DNA from: Sphingobacteriales bacterium TSM_CSM
GTDB lineage: Bacteria > Bacteroidota > Bacteroidia > Chitinophagales > UBA2359
Assembly (NCBI GenBank): GCA_002212725.1
Contig: MTCR01000045.1
Coordinates: forward strand, 1 to 37,114
Reading direction: 5' to 3'
DNA length: 37,114 nucleotides
Shown here: positions 16,299 to 25,323 of the stretch, piece after piece
Layout: the number at the start of each line of letters is the position of its first letter
Numbering within the stretch: position 1 is the first letter of the stretch
Program-made: the position numbers and the translations under genes
The notes under the pieces: generated by a model
Database searches by the model: none
Seen by the model: the letters and a program-made list of their open reading frames with translations, nothing else
What the model was told of the DNA's origin: nothing

Positions 16299-18713
16299 CT
16301 AAAACGGATACCCTATTGCCAGGTTAAGGTTGGTATTGGTGCGCAGCCATTTTTTTTCAAACAAATTTTTAACCGGCCATTGCCCGCCGTTGCTCAAAGA
16401 TGGGTTGTGTACAGGCACACCCAAATCAAAGCGCATCACAAAATAGCTGAAATCGAGGCGGATACCGGCGCCGGTACCAATAGCAATCTGTTTCCAGAAA
16501 GTATCAAAACCAAAGCGGCCGCCCGGGCGGGTAACAATGGGTTCCCCTGTGTCGGGGTTGGTACCCGAAGTTTCGTTGCGCAGTGTCCAGATGTTGCCCA
16601 AATCGGTAAAAACAGCGCCTTTCAGCATGGAAACAATAGGGAAGCGCCATTCAAAATTGGCTTCTAATTTAATGTCGCCGGTACGGTCAAACTCGTCAAT
16701 AACAATGCTGTCGGGCACGGCATAGGAGCCAAAACTTCCGGGTCCGATGCTTCTTATACGAAAAGCCCTTACACTGTTGGGACCGCCTACAAAATACTGC
16801 TTCACATAAGGTAAAACCGAAGAGTTGCCATAGGGCACTCCTACTGCCACATTAAAGCGCGAAACAAGCGAATTACCTCTTGCAAGCAGGTTATAATAGC
16901 GTATGTCAAATTCGGCGCGGGCATAGTGTGCATAAGAACTGCCCAAAATTTTTACCTGCTTATCCTTGTCAATAGCTCCCGACACTTTCAGCAGCTTGTC
17001 GGCAGCATACAGGATATTGCCTGCCAGGTCAAAACCGGCTTTAAAGTAAATAAAATTAACAGCCTGATTGATGTTTTGGGTATTGTAAATATAGGCATAA
17101 TTACTTCCTGCAATAATTTGCTCTTCAAAACTACGGCGCAGAAACGAGTTTTGCGCAAGTTGTTCTTCAAAAGCGGCTTCTTTGTTGCGCAAACTGAGCA
17201 AACTTGCCGAAACGGGGTTGAAGAGGTGTCTTTTGCGGCTGTTCTCGTTCCAGTCGTAACCAAAATTAATGTTAAACGAGTTGAGTGTATAAAAGTTAAT
17301 GCGGCGCAAATAACTTGCACTAACGCGGATATTGGTTTTAGGCAAAAAATACCTCGATTGATTTCGGAGTTTAAACGGCACAATAAATTTGGGCACAGCC
17401 AGTTGCAACTCGCCGCTTAGGTTAAGGGTGTTTATGAGTGCGTTGTTGGCAATTTCCGATTTGCGGTTTTGGGGGTTTAGTTCCAAGCCTGAAAAAAGGG
17501 TAAAGCTAAAAGCCTCTGCTCCGCCCAGCAGATTTTTGTTTTTATAACTAAGGGTTGCAGCCGTACCCAACAATGAACTGGTGGCAGCACCCAAAACACT
17601 TTGCTGTGCCCGGTTGTTTAACTCCACCTCGCCCGAAATGCCCATCCGGCGGGCGGGTGTAAGCAAAATGCGGCAATTCAGCACAGGGTTGTTTGCCGAA
17701 GTATCGGCTTTTTCAAACTTAACGTTTACAAATTTAAACACACCCAATCCAAGCAGGTGGTTAAGGCTGTACTCCCAGTTTTTTTGCGAGTATAAATCGC
17801 CTTTTTTCAGCAGCAGCACTCCTGTAATGGTATTGGGGTTAAACCGGTTTTTATTGGAGGTAATGTAATGGAAATTGTTTACCGCCAATGTATCGGTATA
17901 TGCCGATGGCGGTTTGCCCACTTCGTAATCGGGGAAAATATAAACATTGTTAATTCTGTATGATTTGTGCTTGCCGCCGCCGGCAGGCGGTTTTACCTTT
18001 AAATATACATCTATGGTTCTTGTGCCTTGTGTACTATCCAGTTCAAAAAACAAATCTTTTGAAATAAGGTCATAATATCCTTTGCAGTGCAGTTCGTAGG
18101 CAATGCGGTTAATTTCTGCCTGCAGTTTATCTACGTTAAACTCCTGTTCTGTTTGAATAAGCGCCTGTGGTTGCATTTTGCGCACCAACGAGTTAATGGT
18201 ATCTATGGTATCGGAAGGATAGTATATGTTTTTAATTTTATAAGGGCTGATGGCTGTTACATTATAGGTAACCTGCGACCGTTTGTTTTTTTCTTTGGTG
18301 GTAAAACTTACTGCGTTGTTGAAGTAGCCATGGTTAAACATATATTGCTGCATATTGCGTTTGGTGCGTTCAAGCAGTGCGGTATCGAGCAATACGGGCG
18401 GTTCGCCAATTTTTTCGTTAAGCCATTTACCAAATCCCTTTTTTTTGTTTTTTGTATGGTTGTAAACTGACAGTTTAAAACGCAAAACGCCCATCATTTT
18501 TTTGTTGGGTTTGGGGCGCGACAGGGCGTAGAGGTCTTTTTTTACCGTATATTTATCGGTTATTAGCGCAGCGGGGTCAATTTGTATTGAGGTGGCTGTA
18601 TGCAGGCTTTTTCCTTGGGGTAAATGCTTAACGTTGCTGCACGAACCCAGGAGAAAGGCCAGGTACAACAAGGTAAGGATTCGCAATTTAAATAACAGGT
18701 TGTTCAAATTCAT
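16299..18713 (-). CDS. tamL: TamL-like BamA/TamA-family outer-membrane lipoprotein
   Basis: Encodes 804 residues. The N-terminus ends in a lipobox (LAFLLGSCSN, Cys about 25), so it is probably lipid-anchored, unlike proteobacterial TamA. POTRA-like segments occupy about residues 30-360 (YYDLISKDLF, LLGLGVFKFVNVKFEK). A 16-stranded Omp85 barrel of about 440 residues follows, ending in the aromatic NLNLAIGYPF. In the L6 region the conserved VRGF-type motif reads SVRAFRIRSIGPG (V648). Family members assemble or export envelope proteins or lipids; in Bacteroidota TamL is proposed to work with a TamB-like partner, which is not in this window. It is transcribed divergently from a TrmH-family gene, a common pairing in the phylum. 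Confidence 0.9.
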   Translation of the reverse strand: MNLNNLLFKLRILTLLYLAFLLGSCSNVKHLPQGKSLHTATSIQIDPAALITDKYTVKKDLYALSRPKPNKKMMGVLRFKLSVYNHTKNKKKGFGKWLNEKIGEPPVLLDTALLERTKRNMQQYMFNHGYFNNAVSFTTKEKNKRSQVTYNVTAISPYKIKNIYYPSDTIDTINSLVRKMQPQALIQTEQEFNVDKLQAEINRIAYELHCKGYYDLISKDLFFELDSTQGTRTIDVYLKVKPPAGGGKHKSYRINNVYIFPDYEVGKPPSAYTDTLAVNNFHYITSNKNRFNPNTITGVLLLKKGDLYSQKNWEYSLNHLLGLGVFKFVNVKFEKADTSANNPVLNCRILLTPARRMGISGEVELNNRAQQSVLGAATSSLLGTAATLSYKNKNLLGGAEAFSFTLFSGLELNPQNRKSEIANNALINTLNLSGELQLAVPKFIVPFKLRNQSRYFLPKTNIRVSASYLRRINFYTLNSFNINFGYDWNENSRKRHLFNPVSASLLSLRNKEAAFEEQLAQNSFLRRSFEEQIIAGSNYAYIYNTQNINQAVNFIYFKAGFDLAGNILYAADKLLKVSGAIDKDKQVKILGSSYAHYARAEFDIRYYNLLARGNSLVSRFNVAVGVPYGNSSVLPYVKQYFVGGPNSVRAFRIRSIGPGSFGSYAVPDSIVIDEFDRTGDIKLEANFEWRFPIVSMLKGAVFTDLGNIWTLRNETSGTNPDTGEPIVTRPGGRFGFDTFWKQIAIGTGAGIRLDFSYFVMRFDLGVPVHNPSLSNGGQWPVKNLFEKKWLRTNTNLNLAIGYPF

Positions 18714-18761
18714 TTACCGCCTTTAATAGTTGAAACAAAACAGGGTGGTGGCAAAGCAGCA

Positions 18762-18769
18762 CAAAGTTA
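18762..18769 (-). promoter_or_regulatory. Predicted -7 box of tamL
   Basis: TAACTTTG on the minus strand, 48 bases before the tamL start. The nearest TTTG upstream (18794-18797) has a 24-base spacer, longer than the usual 19-21, so confidence is moderate. A second TATCTTTG lies at 18800-18807 on the same strand. Confidence 0.35.
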
Positions 18770-18809
18770 CAAGATTACCGGCAGTTATGCCCGCAAAACC
18801 AAAGATAGT

Positions 18810-19562
18810 ATGATTTCGAAACAGCAAATTAAGTGGATACAAGCGCTTAAAATTAAAAAATACCGGCAACAACACGGGGCTTTTATTGCCGAAGGCGAAA
18901 AAATTGTGCCCGAAATGCTGCAATCTTCCGTTCGGCCGCTTGGAATATATGCCCTGCCCGATTGGATACAGCAACACGCTGCTTTGTTGAAACGGCATAA
19001 TTGCCTGCACATTGTACAGGAAGTAACCGAAAACGAATTAGGTAAAATTTCGGCGCTCGAAACGCCAAACCGCGTGTTGGCCATTGGCAGCATTACCCCC
19101 CAACAACCCGAAGACACGGTATTGCAACAGCATATTTGTCTGGTGTTAGATGATATAAAAGACCCCGGCAATTTAGGTGCCATTATCCGCACTGCCGATT
19201 GGTTTGCCATTCCCTATGTATTTTGCTCGCCCCAATGTGTTGATGTTTATAACCCCAAAGTAGTGCAATCTGCCATGGGTTCGTTGTTCAGGGTAAAGGT
19301 GTTTTACCAACCTTTGCCTTCATTATTGCAAAACTACCGCCACTTACCTGTTTATGGTGCAGTACTCAACGGGCAAAATGCCTATACCACCCATATACCT
19401 ACGCCCGCGTTGCTGGTTATTGGCAGCGAATCGCACGGCATTTCCGGTGCGGTGTTGCCTTATATACAACAAGCTGTTACCATTCCACGCCGGGGCGGCG
19501 CCGAGTCACTCAATGCGGCGGTAGCTACGGGCATTTTGTGTGCACTGGCATTGGGCAGGTAG
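18810..19562 (+). CDS. TrmH/SpoU-family RNA 2'-O-methyltransferase
   Basis: Encodes 250 residues. An N-terminal substrate-binding region (about 1-95; HGAFIAEGEKIVPEML) precedes the SPOUT methyltransferase domain with all three motifs: motif 1 DPGNLGAIIRTAD, motif 2 VIGSESHGIS with the following proline-rich loop, and motif 3 ESLNAAVATGILC. NPKVVQSAMGSLFRV also matches the family. These enzymes use S-adenosylmethionine to methylate ribose 2'-OH in tRNA or rRNA; the N-terminal region suggests an rRNA target like that of RlmB/TsnR, but the exact site is unknown. The gene is divergent from tamL (96-bp gap) and convergent with the Uup-like gene. Confidence 0.93.
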   Translation: MISKQQIKWIQALKIKKYRQQHGAFIAEGEKIVPEMLQSSVRPLGIYALPDWIQQHAALLKRHNCLHIVQEVTENELGKISALETPNRVLAIGSITPQQPEDTVLQQHICLVLDDIKDPGNLGAIIRTADWFAIPYVFCSPQCVDVYNPKVVQSAMGSLFRVKVFYQPLPSLLQNYRHLPVYGAVLNGQNAYTTHIPTPALLVIGSESHGISGAVLPYIQQAVTIPRRGGAESLNAAVATGILCALALGR

Positions 19563-19603
19563 TGTTTGGTGGGGCAATAAAGTTGTTGAGCAAGTGGTAT
19601 GGG

Positions 19604-21532
19604 TTAAGCAAACTCGCTCAATTCCAACCATCGGTCGGTTTTGGTATCGAGTAGTTGCACCACCTCGCTCAGGCGGTTTGCCCATTGCATCAGTTCATCG
19701 TGGCTGCCGCTGCCCCGGTTAAGATGTTGTGATAGTTGTTCTTTTTCAGCTTCTAATTGTTCAATTTCTTTGCCAAGTTGGTCAAACTCGCGCTGCTCTT
19801 TAAACGAGAGTTTAGTTTTAGCCCTGTTGCCGGTGGCTGCGGCAGAAAGTTCATTGGGCTTATCGGGTTTGGCTGTTGCTGCGGTTTTTTCTTTTTCGGC
19901 CAACAATTTTTCGCGTTCGGTCTGTTCTTCATCGGCTTTTGCTTCGCGGTAGCGGCTGTAATTGCCGGGGTAATCGCGGGTTTTGCCATTGCCTTCAAAC
20001 ACAAAAACGTGGTCAACCAATTTATCCATAAAGTAGCGGTCGTGCGACACAATAACCAGGCAGCCCTCAAATTGCAACAAATAATCTTCCAGCAGGTTAA
20101 GGGTAATGAGGTCGAGGTCGTTGGTTGGCTCGTCTAATATAAGGAAATTGGGGTTTTTCATTAAAATGGTAAGCAGGTAAAGCCTTCTGCGCTCGCCGCC
20201 GCTAAGGGTAGATGCATAGTTTTGGTGCATGCTGTAGGGCAGCATAAAATGGTCTAAGAGTTGGGCTGCCGTATAATATTTGCCCTTTTTAAGGGGCAGA
20301 ATTTCGGCAATATCGCGCACAACGTCAATAACCCTTTTATCTTCTTTCAGTTGTAAACCCTGTTGGGTATAATAGCCTGTAACCAAGGTTTGCCCAATCA
20401 GTATTTTACCTTCATCGGGTTTTTCAAGTCCGGCAAGTATATTGAGGAAGGTTGTTTTTCCGGCGCCGTTTTTACCCACAATGCCCACGCGGTCGCGGCG
20501 CTTGAAAACGTAGGTGAAATCGTCTAATATTATCTGGCTGCCAAAACGTTTGTAAAGGTGATATATTTCAATGGTTCGGTTGCCAATTCGGGCGGCATTC
20601 ATGCCATCAAAACTCAGCTCGTCGTCGTTGGTTTTCTGGTGGGCTTTTTCTTCAATATGGTCAAAGGCATCTATTCTCGATTTGGCTTTGGTGGTGCGCG
20701 CTTTGGGTTGTGTGCGCAACCACTCCAGTTCTTTTTTCATGAGTTTTTGCGCCTTTTCGGTTTCAACTTTCATATTTGCCTGCAATTCGGCTTTTTTTTC
20801 TAAGTAATACTCGTAGTTGCCGCGGTAGCGTTGCAGGGTTCCGTTTTCCAGTTCTACAATTTCGGTGGTTACATTGTTCAGAAAATAGCGGTCGTGTGTT
20901 ACCAGCAACAGGGTAAGGTTGGTTTGGCGCAGGTACTCTTCCAGCCATTCAATCATTTCCAGGTCGAGGTGGTTGGTTGGTTCATCCATAATAAGCAAAT
21001 CGGGTTCCTGTATTAGCACACCTGCCATGGCTACCCGTTTTTTTTCGCCCCCCGACATTTCGCGTATGGGTTGATGGAGTTTGGTTATTTTAAAGCGGCT
21101 GAGTATTTGCTTTATTTTGGTATCGTAATCCCATGCCTGATGATGTTGCATGGCTTCAATACACTGTTCCAGCGTTTTTTGCGTTTGTTCCGATGGGTGT
21201 AACTCGTGTTGCAGCAAGGCGTTTTCGTAGCGCTGTATTACCGCAATTACCGGGTTTTCGGTGTGTAATACCGATTCCAGTACGGTGTCGTTATCGTTCA
21301 ATTGCGGGTCTTGCTCAATATAGCCCAGTTTTACCCCTTTTTGCAGGCGTACTGTTCCGTCTTTGTCAGAGGAATCAAGCCCCACCAAAATGCGGATAAG
21401 CGATGATTTACCCGCACCGTTTCGGGCAATAAGGGCTATTTTTTGTCCCTTGTTAATACTAAAGTCAAGGTTTTCAAACAATACCTTAACGCCGTAAATC
21501 TTGGTAAGGTTTTCTGCCAACAGGTAGTTCAT
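19604..21532 (-). CDS. uup: ABC-F ATPase, Uup-like
   Basis: Encodes 642 residues with two ABC ATPase domains in one chain and no membrane segment. The first domain carries Walker A ARNGAGKSS (36-44), signature MSGGEKKR (159-166) and Walker B IMDEPTNHLD (181-190). The second carries GKNGAGKTT, LSGGERRR and ILDEPTNDLD. A charged linker lies between them and a coiled-coil C-terminal domain at about 560-640 (EQREFDQLGKEIEQLEAEK), which is typical of Uup. ABC-F proteins act on the ribosome, and Uup is also linked to DNA transposon excision and branched DNA in E. coli. Walker A starts with A instead of the usual G. A -7 box lies only five bases ahead of the start codon, so the mRNA may have little or no leader. 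Confidence 0.9.
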   Translation of the reverse strand: MNYLLAENLTKIYGVKVLFENLDFSINKGQKIALIARNGAGKSSLIRILVGLDSSDKDGTVRLQKGVKLGYIEQDPQLNDNDTVLESVLHTENPVIAVIQRYENALLQHELHPSEQTQKTLEQCIEAMQHHQAWDYDTKIKQILSRFKITKLHQPIREMSGGEKKRVAMAGVLIQEPDLLIMDEPTNHLDLEMIEWLEEYLRQTNLTLLLVTHDRYFLNNVTTEIVELENGTLQRYRGNYEYYLEKKAELQANMKVETEKAQKLMKKELEWLRTQPKARTTKAKSRIDAFDHIEEKAHQKTNDDELSFDGMNAARIGNRTIEIYHLYKRFGSQIILDDFTYVFKRRDRVGIVGKNGAGKTTFLNILAGLEKPDEGKILIGQTLVTGYYTQQGLQLKEDKRVIDVVRDIAEILPLKKGKYYTAAQLLDHFMLPYSMHQNYASTLSGGERRRLYLLTILMKNPNFLILDEPTNDLDLITLNLLEDYLLQFEGCLVIVSHDRYFMDKLVDHVFVFEGNGKTRDYPGNYSRYREAKADEEQTEREKLLAEKEKTAATAKPDKPNELSAAATGNRAKTKLSFKEQREFDQLGKEIEQLEAEKEQLSQHLNRGSGSHDELMQWANRLSEVVQLLDTKTDRWLELSEFA

Positions 21533-21536
21533 GCTG

Positions 21537-21544
21537 CAAAGATA
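21537..21544 (-). promoter_or_regulatory. Predicted -7 box of uup
   Basis: TATCTTTG on the minus strand, four bases upstream of the ATG. Transcription would start around the start codon, giving a leaderless or near-leaderless message, unless the true start is elsewhere. Confidence 0.4.
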
Positions 21545-21774
21545 CAGTATTTGGCCTTTTTTATGGCAGCCTGCGGGCGAAAGGTTATACTAATCATAAC
21601 AATGGGCAAACAGAAATTTTTACCATTTCCGTAAAAAAAGATGACCTGCCGGACACCCGCCGGCAAACCAACGGCATCTTTACCTTTGAAACCCTGCAAA
21701 AGGCTTAAAACACCGGCAACAAGCGTACTACACCACCCATTTTCACGTTAAACTAAGCGTAAACCATACCCTGC

Positions 21775-22305
21775 GTGACCGAGGAACAACTCATAACCCA
21801 ATGTATTGCCGGAAACAGGAACGCACAACGCCTGTTATATGAACGGTTTGCCCCAACCATGTATGGGGTTTGCCGCAGGTATGTGCAAAACCAAACCGAT
21901 GCCGAAGACGTATTGGTAACCGGTTTTTACAAAGTGTTTGCACATTTGCCCGGTTTTGAAGCCAAGGGCAGCCTGGAAGGCTGGATAAGAAGAATAATGG
22001 TAAATGAAGCGCTGGCCTTTATACGGCAACAAAACGCCAAAAAAAATCTTACCTGGGATGAACTTGACCCCACATATCAGGCTCATGCCAACGAGCATAC
22101 CGATGACAAACTAAACGAAACAGAAATACTGCAACTGCTGCACCACCTTCCGCCCGGATACCGAACGGTGTTTAACCTCTATGCCATTGAAGGATACGGG
22201 CACGAAGAAATAGCAGAAATGTTGCAAATAAGCATTAATACCAGTAAATCACAACTTTTAAAAGCGCGTCGCATGTTGCAAAAACTCCTTAGCAGGGTGG
22301 CATAA
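21775..22305 (+). CDS. ECF-type RNA polymerase sigma factor
   Basis: Encodes 176 residues from a GTG start. Region 2 is visible (RLLYERFAPTMYGVCRRYVQ, NQTDAEDVLVTGFYKVF, GSLEGWIRRIMVNEALAFIR), and region 4 with its helix-turn-helix (LPPGYRTVFNLYAIEGYGHE, EIAEMLQISINTSKSQLLKA). The two-domain size and lack of region 3 identify it as an extracytoplasmic-function sigma factor, directing RNA polymerase to a small regulon in response to an envelope signal. A candidate anti-sigma gene follows on the same strand. Its own operon or the vWA/VIT genes downstream are plausible targets. TACCTTTG at 21681-21688 may be part of its promoter. Confidence 0.92.
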   Translation: MTEEQLITQCIAGNRNAQRLLYERFAPTMYGVCRRYVQNQTDAEDVLVTGFYKVFAHLPGFEAKGSLEGWIRRIMVNEALAFIRQQNAKKNLTWDELDPTYQAHANEHTDDKLNETEILQLLHHLPPGYRTVFNLYAIEGYGHEEIAEMLQISINTSKSQLLKARRMLQKLLSRVA

Positions 22306-22493
22306 AAAACCCAGAGTAAGGCGTTGTGGTTGCCGGTTTATACTGTGCAACCCCGGCAGACGCCACACTTACAGCTATGGGTAAATATAAACATACCATA
22401 ACCCTGGTAATTGAACACAAAAGCAAGTACCGGCAAGTTATTTTGTACCTCACAGCGGTTAGCCCGCTGCCAATAGTTAAACAAATACAGGCA

Positions 22494-23885
22494 ATGAAAC
22501 TGGAAGATATAGACCAACTTTTTAAAAACAACGAAAGGCAGTTTGACCAAATGCCCGGCGAACAGATTTGGGCACGATTGGAGCAACGCCTTGCCGAACA
22601 ACCCGTTGCCGGTGCACCGGAGGTGGGAAAAGAGTTGCCGCAAAAGCAGTTCAGGCTTCGTGGTTTCTGGCGCTATGCTGCGGCAGCAGTGTTGGTTTTG
22701 GTGGTGTTGTCGCCGGTGGCACTGTATTTTTTGGGCATAACCCAAAAGTCCTACCAACAAATGGCGGTAAAAACCGCAACAGAACAACCCGCAAATATTG
22801 AACTCATAAAACCTGCCGATTCTGCCTCAAACTCAGCACAGGTATATACCGAAGAAAGTAGCCTGCTTAGAAGCGCCGAAGCAGATAACTACCCCGATGA
22901 AAGGAACAAACCCGCTGCCGCCAATCAAACACCCGATGCAATTACCTATTCAGCCAACTCAAGCGCATCCAACACCGCCGCAACCGCAACCAAAACAAGC
23001 GCAGCCAAGCCGGAAATGCCCGAGGTAAAACAACGTAGCGCACCTGCCGGACAACCGCCTGCAACCGTTACTTTTGTGCCGCCCCCAACTTATACTTTAC
23101 CCCAACCGCAGCGCAGCCAAAACGTGGCATCGGGCATTAACACATCTGAGGGCAACACCATGGCTAAACATCCCCTCCATGAAGATGTAATGTCGAAATC
23201 TGCCACCGTAATACCCCCTGTAAACCCACCCCTTGCCGACCTTGCCTATTCGCGCTATTACATAGGCCTTGCCCAGGAAGGTTTACAAGAAAAAGAGCAA
23301 AACCTGCCCAAAGGAAATACCTCCTACGACTACAATGCTGCTCCGCCCGTAACCAATAACTCGGGTAAACCATTTATGGCACCCGCCGATGCAACGCGCG
23401 ATAAAACAAAAACCACTACCCAAAAGAAACAAAGCACAAAACAGATTGCCCCGGCAGCCGGCAGTAAAGATGATGCACCGGCCGGCATTACCCTTGCCGG
23501 CATAGCATGGCTTTGGGGAACCTGGAAAACCACCCAAAACAACACCATCATTACCGAAAAATGGCAGCCGTCGGGCAAAGCCGATATAAGCAGCATGGTA
23601 AACGGCAACATCCTGTTTGCCGAAACCGCCGCCATGAAAACATCGGGTAAAGGGCTTGTTTACAACATGTTCAACCCTCAGACAGGAAGTAGCGCAACCT
23701 ATCAGTTGAGCGCTTACGCCACAATAAACAACTTAATATTTGAAAACACAGATAGTTCCGGCACTTATCCGGGTACTATTGCCTACCATCTTGTTTCAAA
23801 TAACACACTGTACGTTACGTTTACCGGCCTCAACCAAAACGGGCAGCTGCTGCAAACCACGCTTTTGTACCAAAAAACGGAATAG
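22494..23885 (+). CDS. Candidate membrane anti-sigma factor with large periplasmic region
   Basis: Encodes 463 residues from the ATG at 22494. The N-terminus (MKLEDIDQLFKNNERQFDQM, then EQIWARLEQRL) is a short cytoplasmic helical region as in Bacteroidota anti-sigma proteins. A transmembrane helix follows at about 60-81 and then a long low-complexity periplasmic region rich in Ala, Pro, Thr and Ser. The C-terminal ~115 residues (GIAWLWGTWKTTQNNTIITE onward) form a lipocalin-like beta domain resembling DUF6265. It lies 188 bp after the sigma factor stop. An open frame extends back to a GTG at 22326, but its extra 56 residues have no anti-sigma character. Function as anti-sigma is inferred from order and topology, with no classical zinc motif. 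Confidence 0.7.
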   Translation: MKLEDIDQLFKNNERQFDQMPGEQIWARLEQRLAEQPVAGAPEVGKELPQKQFRLRGFWRYAAAAVLVLVVLSPVALYFLGITQKSYQQMAVKTATEQPANIELIKPADSASNSAQVYTEESSLLRSAEADNYPDERNKPAAANQTPDAITYSANSSASNTAATATKTSAAKPEMPEVKQRSAPAGQPPATVTFVPPPTYTLPQPQRSQNVASGINTSEGNTMAKHPLHEDVMSKSATVIPPVNPPLADLAYSRYYIGLAQEGLQEKEQNLPKGNTSYDYNAAPPVTNNSGKPFMAPADATRDKTKTTTQKKQSTKQIAPAAGSKDDAPAGITLAGIAWLWGTWKTTQNNTIITEKWQPSGKADISSMVNGNILFAETAAMKTSGKGLVYNMFNPQTGSSATYQLSAYATINNLIFENTDSSGTYPGTIAYHLVSNNTLYVTFTGLNQNGQLLQTTLLYQKTE

Positions 23886-24083
23886 GCTGTAACACCGCAG
23901 CCCGGCAACTTTTTGTGGTGTGGTAACTCTGCCAACAAACAGCCCGCTTTTTTGCTTCGGGGTATAAAATTACCAACCGTTTATCTTTATGCCATGCCTT
24001 GCGTCTAACGTTTTGTGCGTTTTCCATACAGCACATCATATCCGGAATATTCTCTGTTCACTTCATAAACAAATCAACAAACC

Positions 24084-25313
24084 ATGAAAACCATCTTATT
24101 AACTGTGTTACTTTTTACCCTTGGCGCCGGAAACTCGTGCAGCAACCGCGAAGCCCAAAGCAGCGCCTTGCACTACTCCGATGCCGACACCGCCTCCATG
24201 GCAACCGATACCTCAAGAAACCAACAAAACGCCGCCGCAAAAACCGGCAACAATAACTCCAACAGCGTGCAGGTTGCCATACTGCTCGATACCAGCAACA
24301 GCATGGACGGATTGATTGACCAGGCAAAATCGCAACTGTGGAAAATGGTGGGCGAACTTGCCCTTGCCCGCGACAAAAGCGGCAATATTCCCGACATTGA
24401 AATTGCCCTGTATGAGTATGGCAATGACGGCTTGCCCGCAGAAGGCGGCTATATCCGCATGGTATCGGAATTAACTACCGACCTCGACCTGATTTCGGAA
24501 AAACTGTTTGGCTTAAAAACCTACGGTGGCAGCGAGTTTTGCGGACAGGTCATTTCCAAATCGGCCGACGACCTTAACTGGACAACAAACAACGATGTGC
24601 TGAAGGTTATTTTTATTGCCGGAAACGAAGAATACACCCAAGGTCCCGTTCATTACAAGGATGCCTGCAAAAAAGCCGCTTCAAAAGGCATTATCATTAA
24701 CACCATATTTTGCGGCCCAATGGAAGAAGGCATAAACACCCAATGGAAAGACGGAGCCGACTGTGCCGACGGCAGATACATGAACATAGACCAAAACCAA
24801 ACCGTTGCCCATATTGACGCCCCGCAAGATGCCGAAATTAACCGCCTTAACCAACAACTGAACGATACCTATATTGGCTACGGCAGCAGCGGTAAAATGC
24901 GCAAAGAAATGCAGATGGAACAAGACCGAAACGCCAGTCAGTACGGCAGCGCCAATGCCGCACAACGCGCCGCTACCAAAGCCTCCTACAACTACAAAAA
25001 TTCCTCCTGGGATTTGGTAGATGCTGTTGACGAAAAATCGGTTGAGCTGGAGAAAATGGATAAAGAAGATTTACCCGAAGAAATGCAACACCTTAAACCC
25101 GAAGACCGCAAACTCTACCTCGAAAAAAAGGCCGCCGACCGCCGGGAAATTCAATCTCAAATAAGCCGGCTCAATGCCGAACGCCTTGCCTATATTGCCG
25201 AAGAACAACGCAAAATGGCCGAAGCAAGCCCCACTAACACCCTTGATGCAGCCATCATTAACACCATACGCACCCAAGCCGAAAGCAAAGGCTATCTGTT
25301 TGAAAAAAAATAA
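24084..25313 (+). CDS. Exported von Willebrand factor A domain protein
   Basis: Encodes 409 residues. The signal sequence ends near AGNSCSN; the cysteine might be lipidated, but the lipobox is weak. A vWA domain runs from about residue 60 to 240 with the MIDAS motif LLDTSNSMDG (D69). A cysteine-bearing segment (GSEFCGQ, CGPMEEG, GADCADG) and a long charged coiled-coil-like tail (about 310-400; LEKKAADRREIQSQISRLNA) follow. vWA domains bind a metal ion and mediate protein interactions. The gene is 10 bp upstream of the VIT+vWA gene and almost certainly shares its transcript. Whether the ECF sigma factor upstream controls it is untested; the gap of 198 bp could hold a promoter, but I found no strong one. 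Confidence 0.85.
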   Translation: MKTILLTVLLFTLGAGNSCSNREAQSSALHYSDADTASMATDTSRNQQNAAAKTGNNNSNSVQVAILLDTSNSMDGLIDQAKSQLWKMVGELALARDKSGNIPDIEIALYEYGNDGLPAEGGYIRMVSELTTDLDLISEKLFGLKTYGGSEFCGQVISKSADDLNWTTNNDVLKVIFIAGNEEYTQGPVHYKDACKKAASKGIIINTIFCGPMEEGINTQWKDGADCADGRYMNIDQNQTVAHIDAPQDAEINRLNQQLNDTYIGYGSSGKMRKEMQMEQDRNASQYGSANAAQRAATKASYNYKNSSWDLVDAVDEKSVELEKMDKEDLPEEMQHLKPEDRKLYLEKKAADRREIQSQISRLNAERLAYIAEEQRKMAEASPTNTLDAAIINTIRTQAESKGYLFEKK

Positions 25314-25323
25314 ATGCCAAGCC

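Noticed and set aside
21560..21711. Open plus-strand frame ending in a TAA before the ECF gene
   Set aside because: It has no usable start codon and runs antisense into uup; a gene remnant cannot be excluded, but there is nothing to support it.
22326..22493. Upstream extension of the anti-sigma frame from a GTG
   Set aside because: The 56 extra residues show no anti-sigma or signal character, while the ATG at 22494 gives the typical N-terminus.
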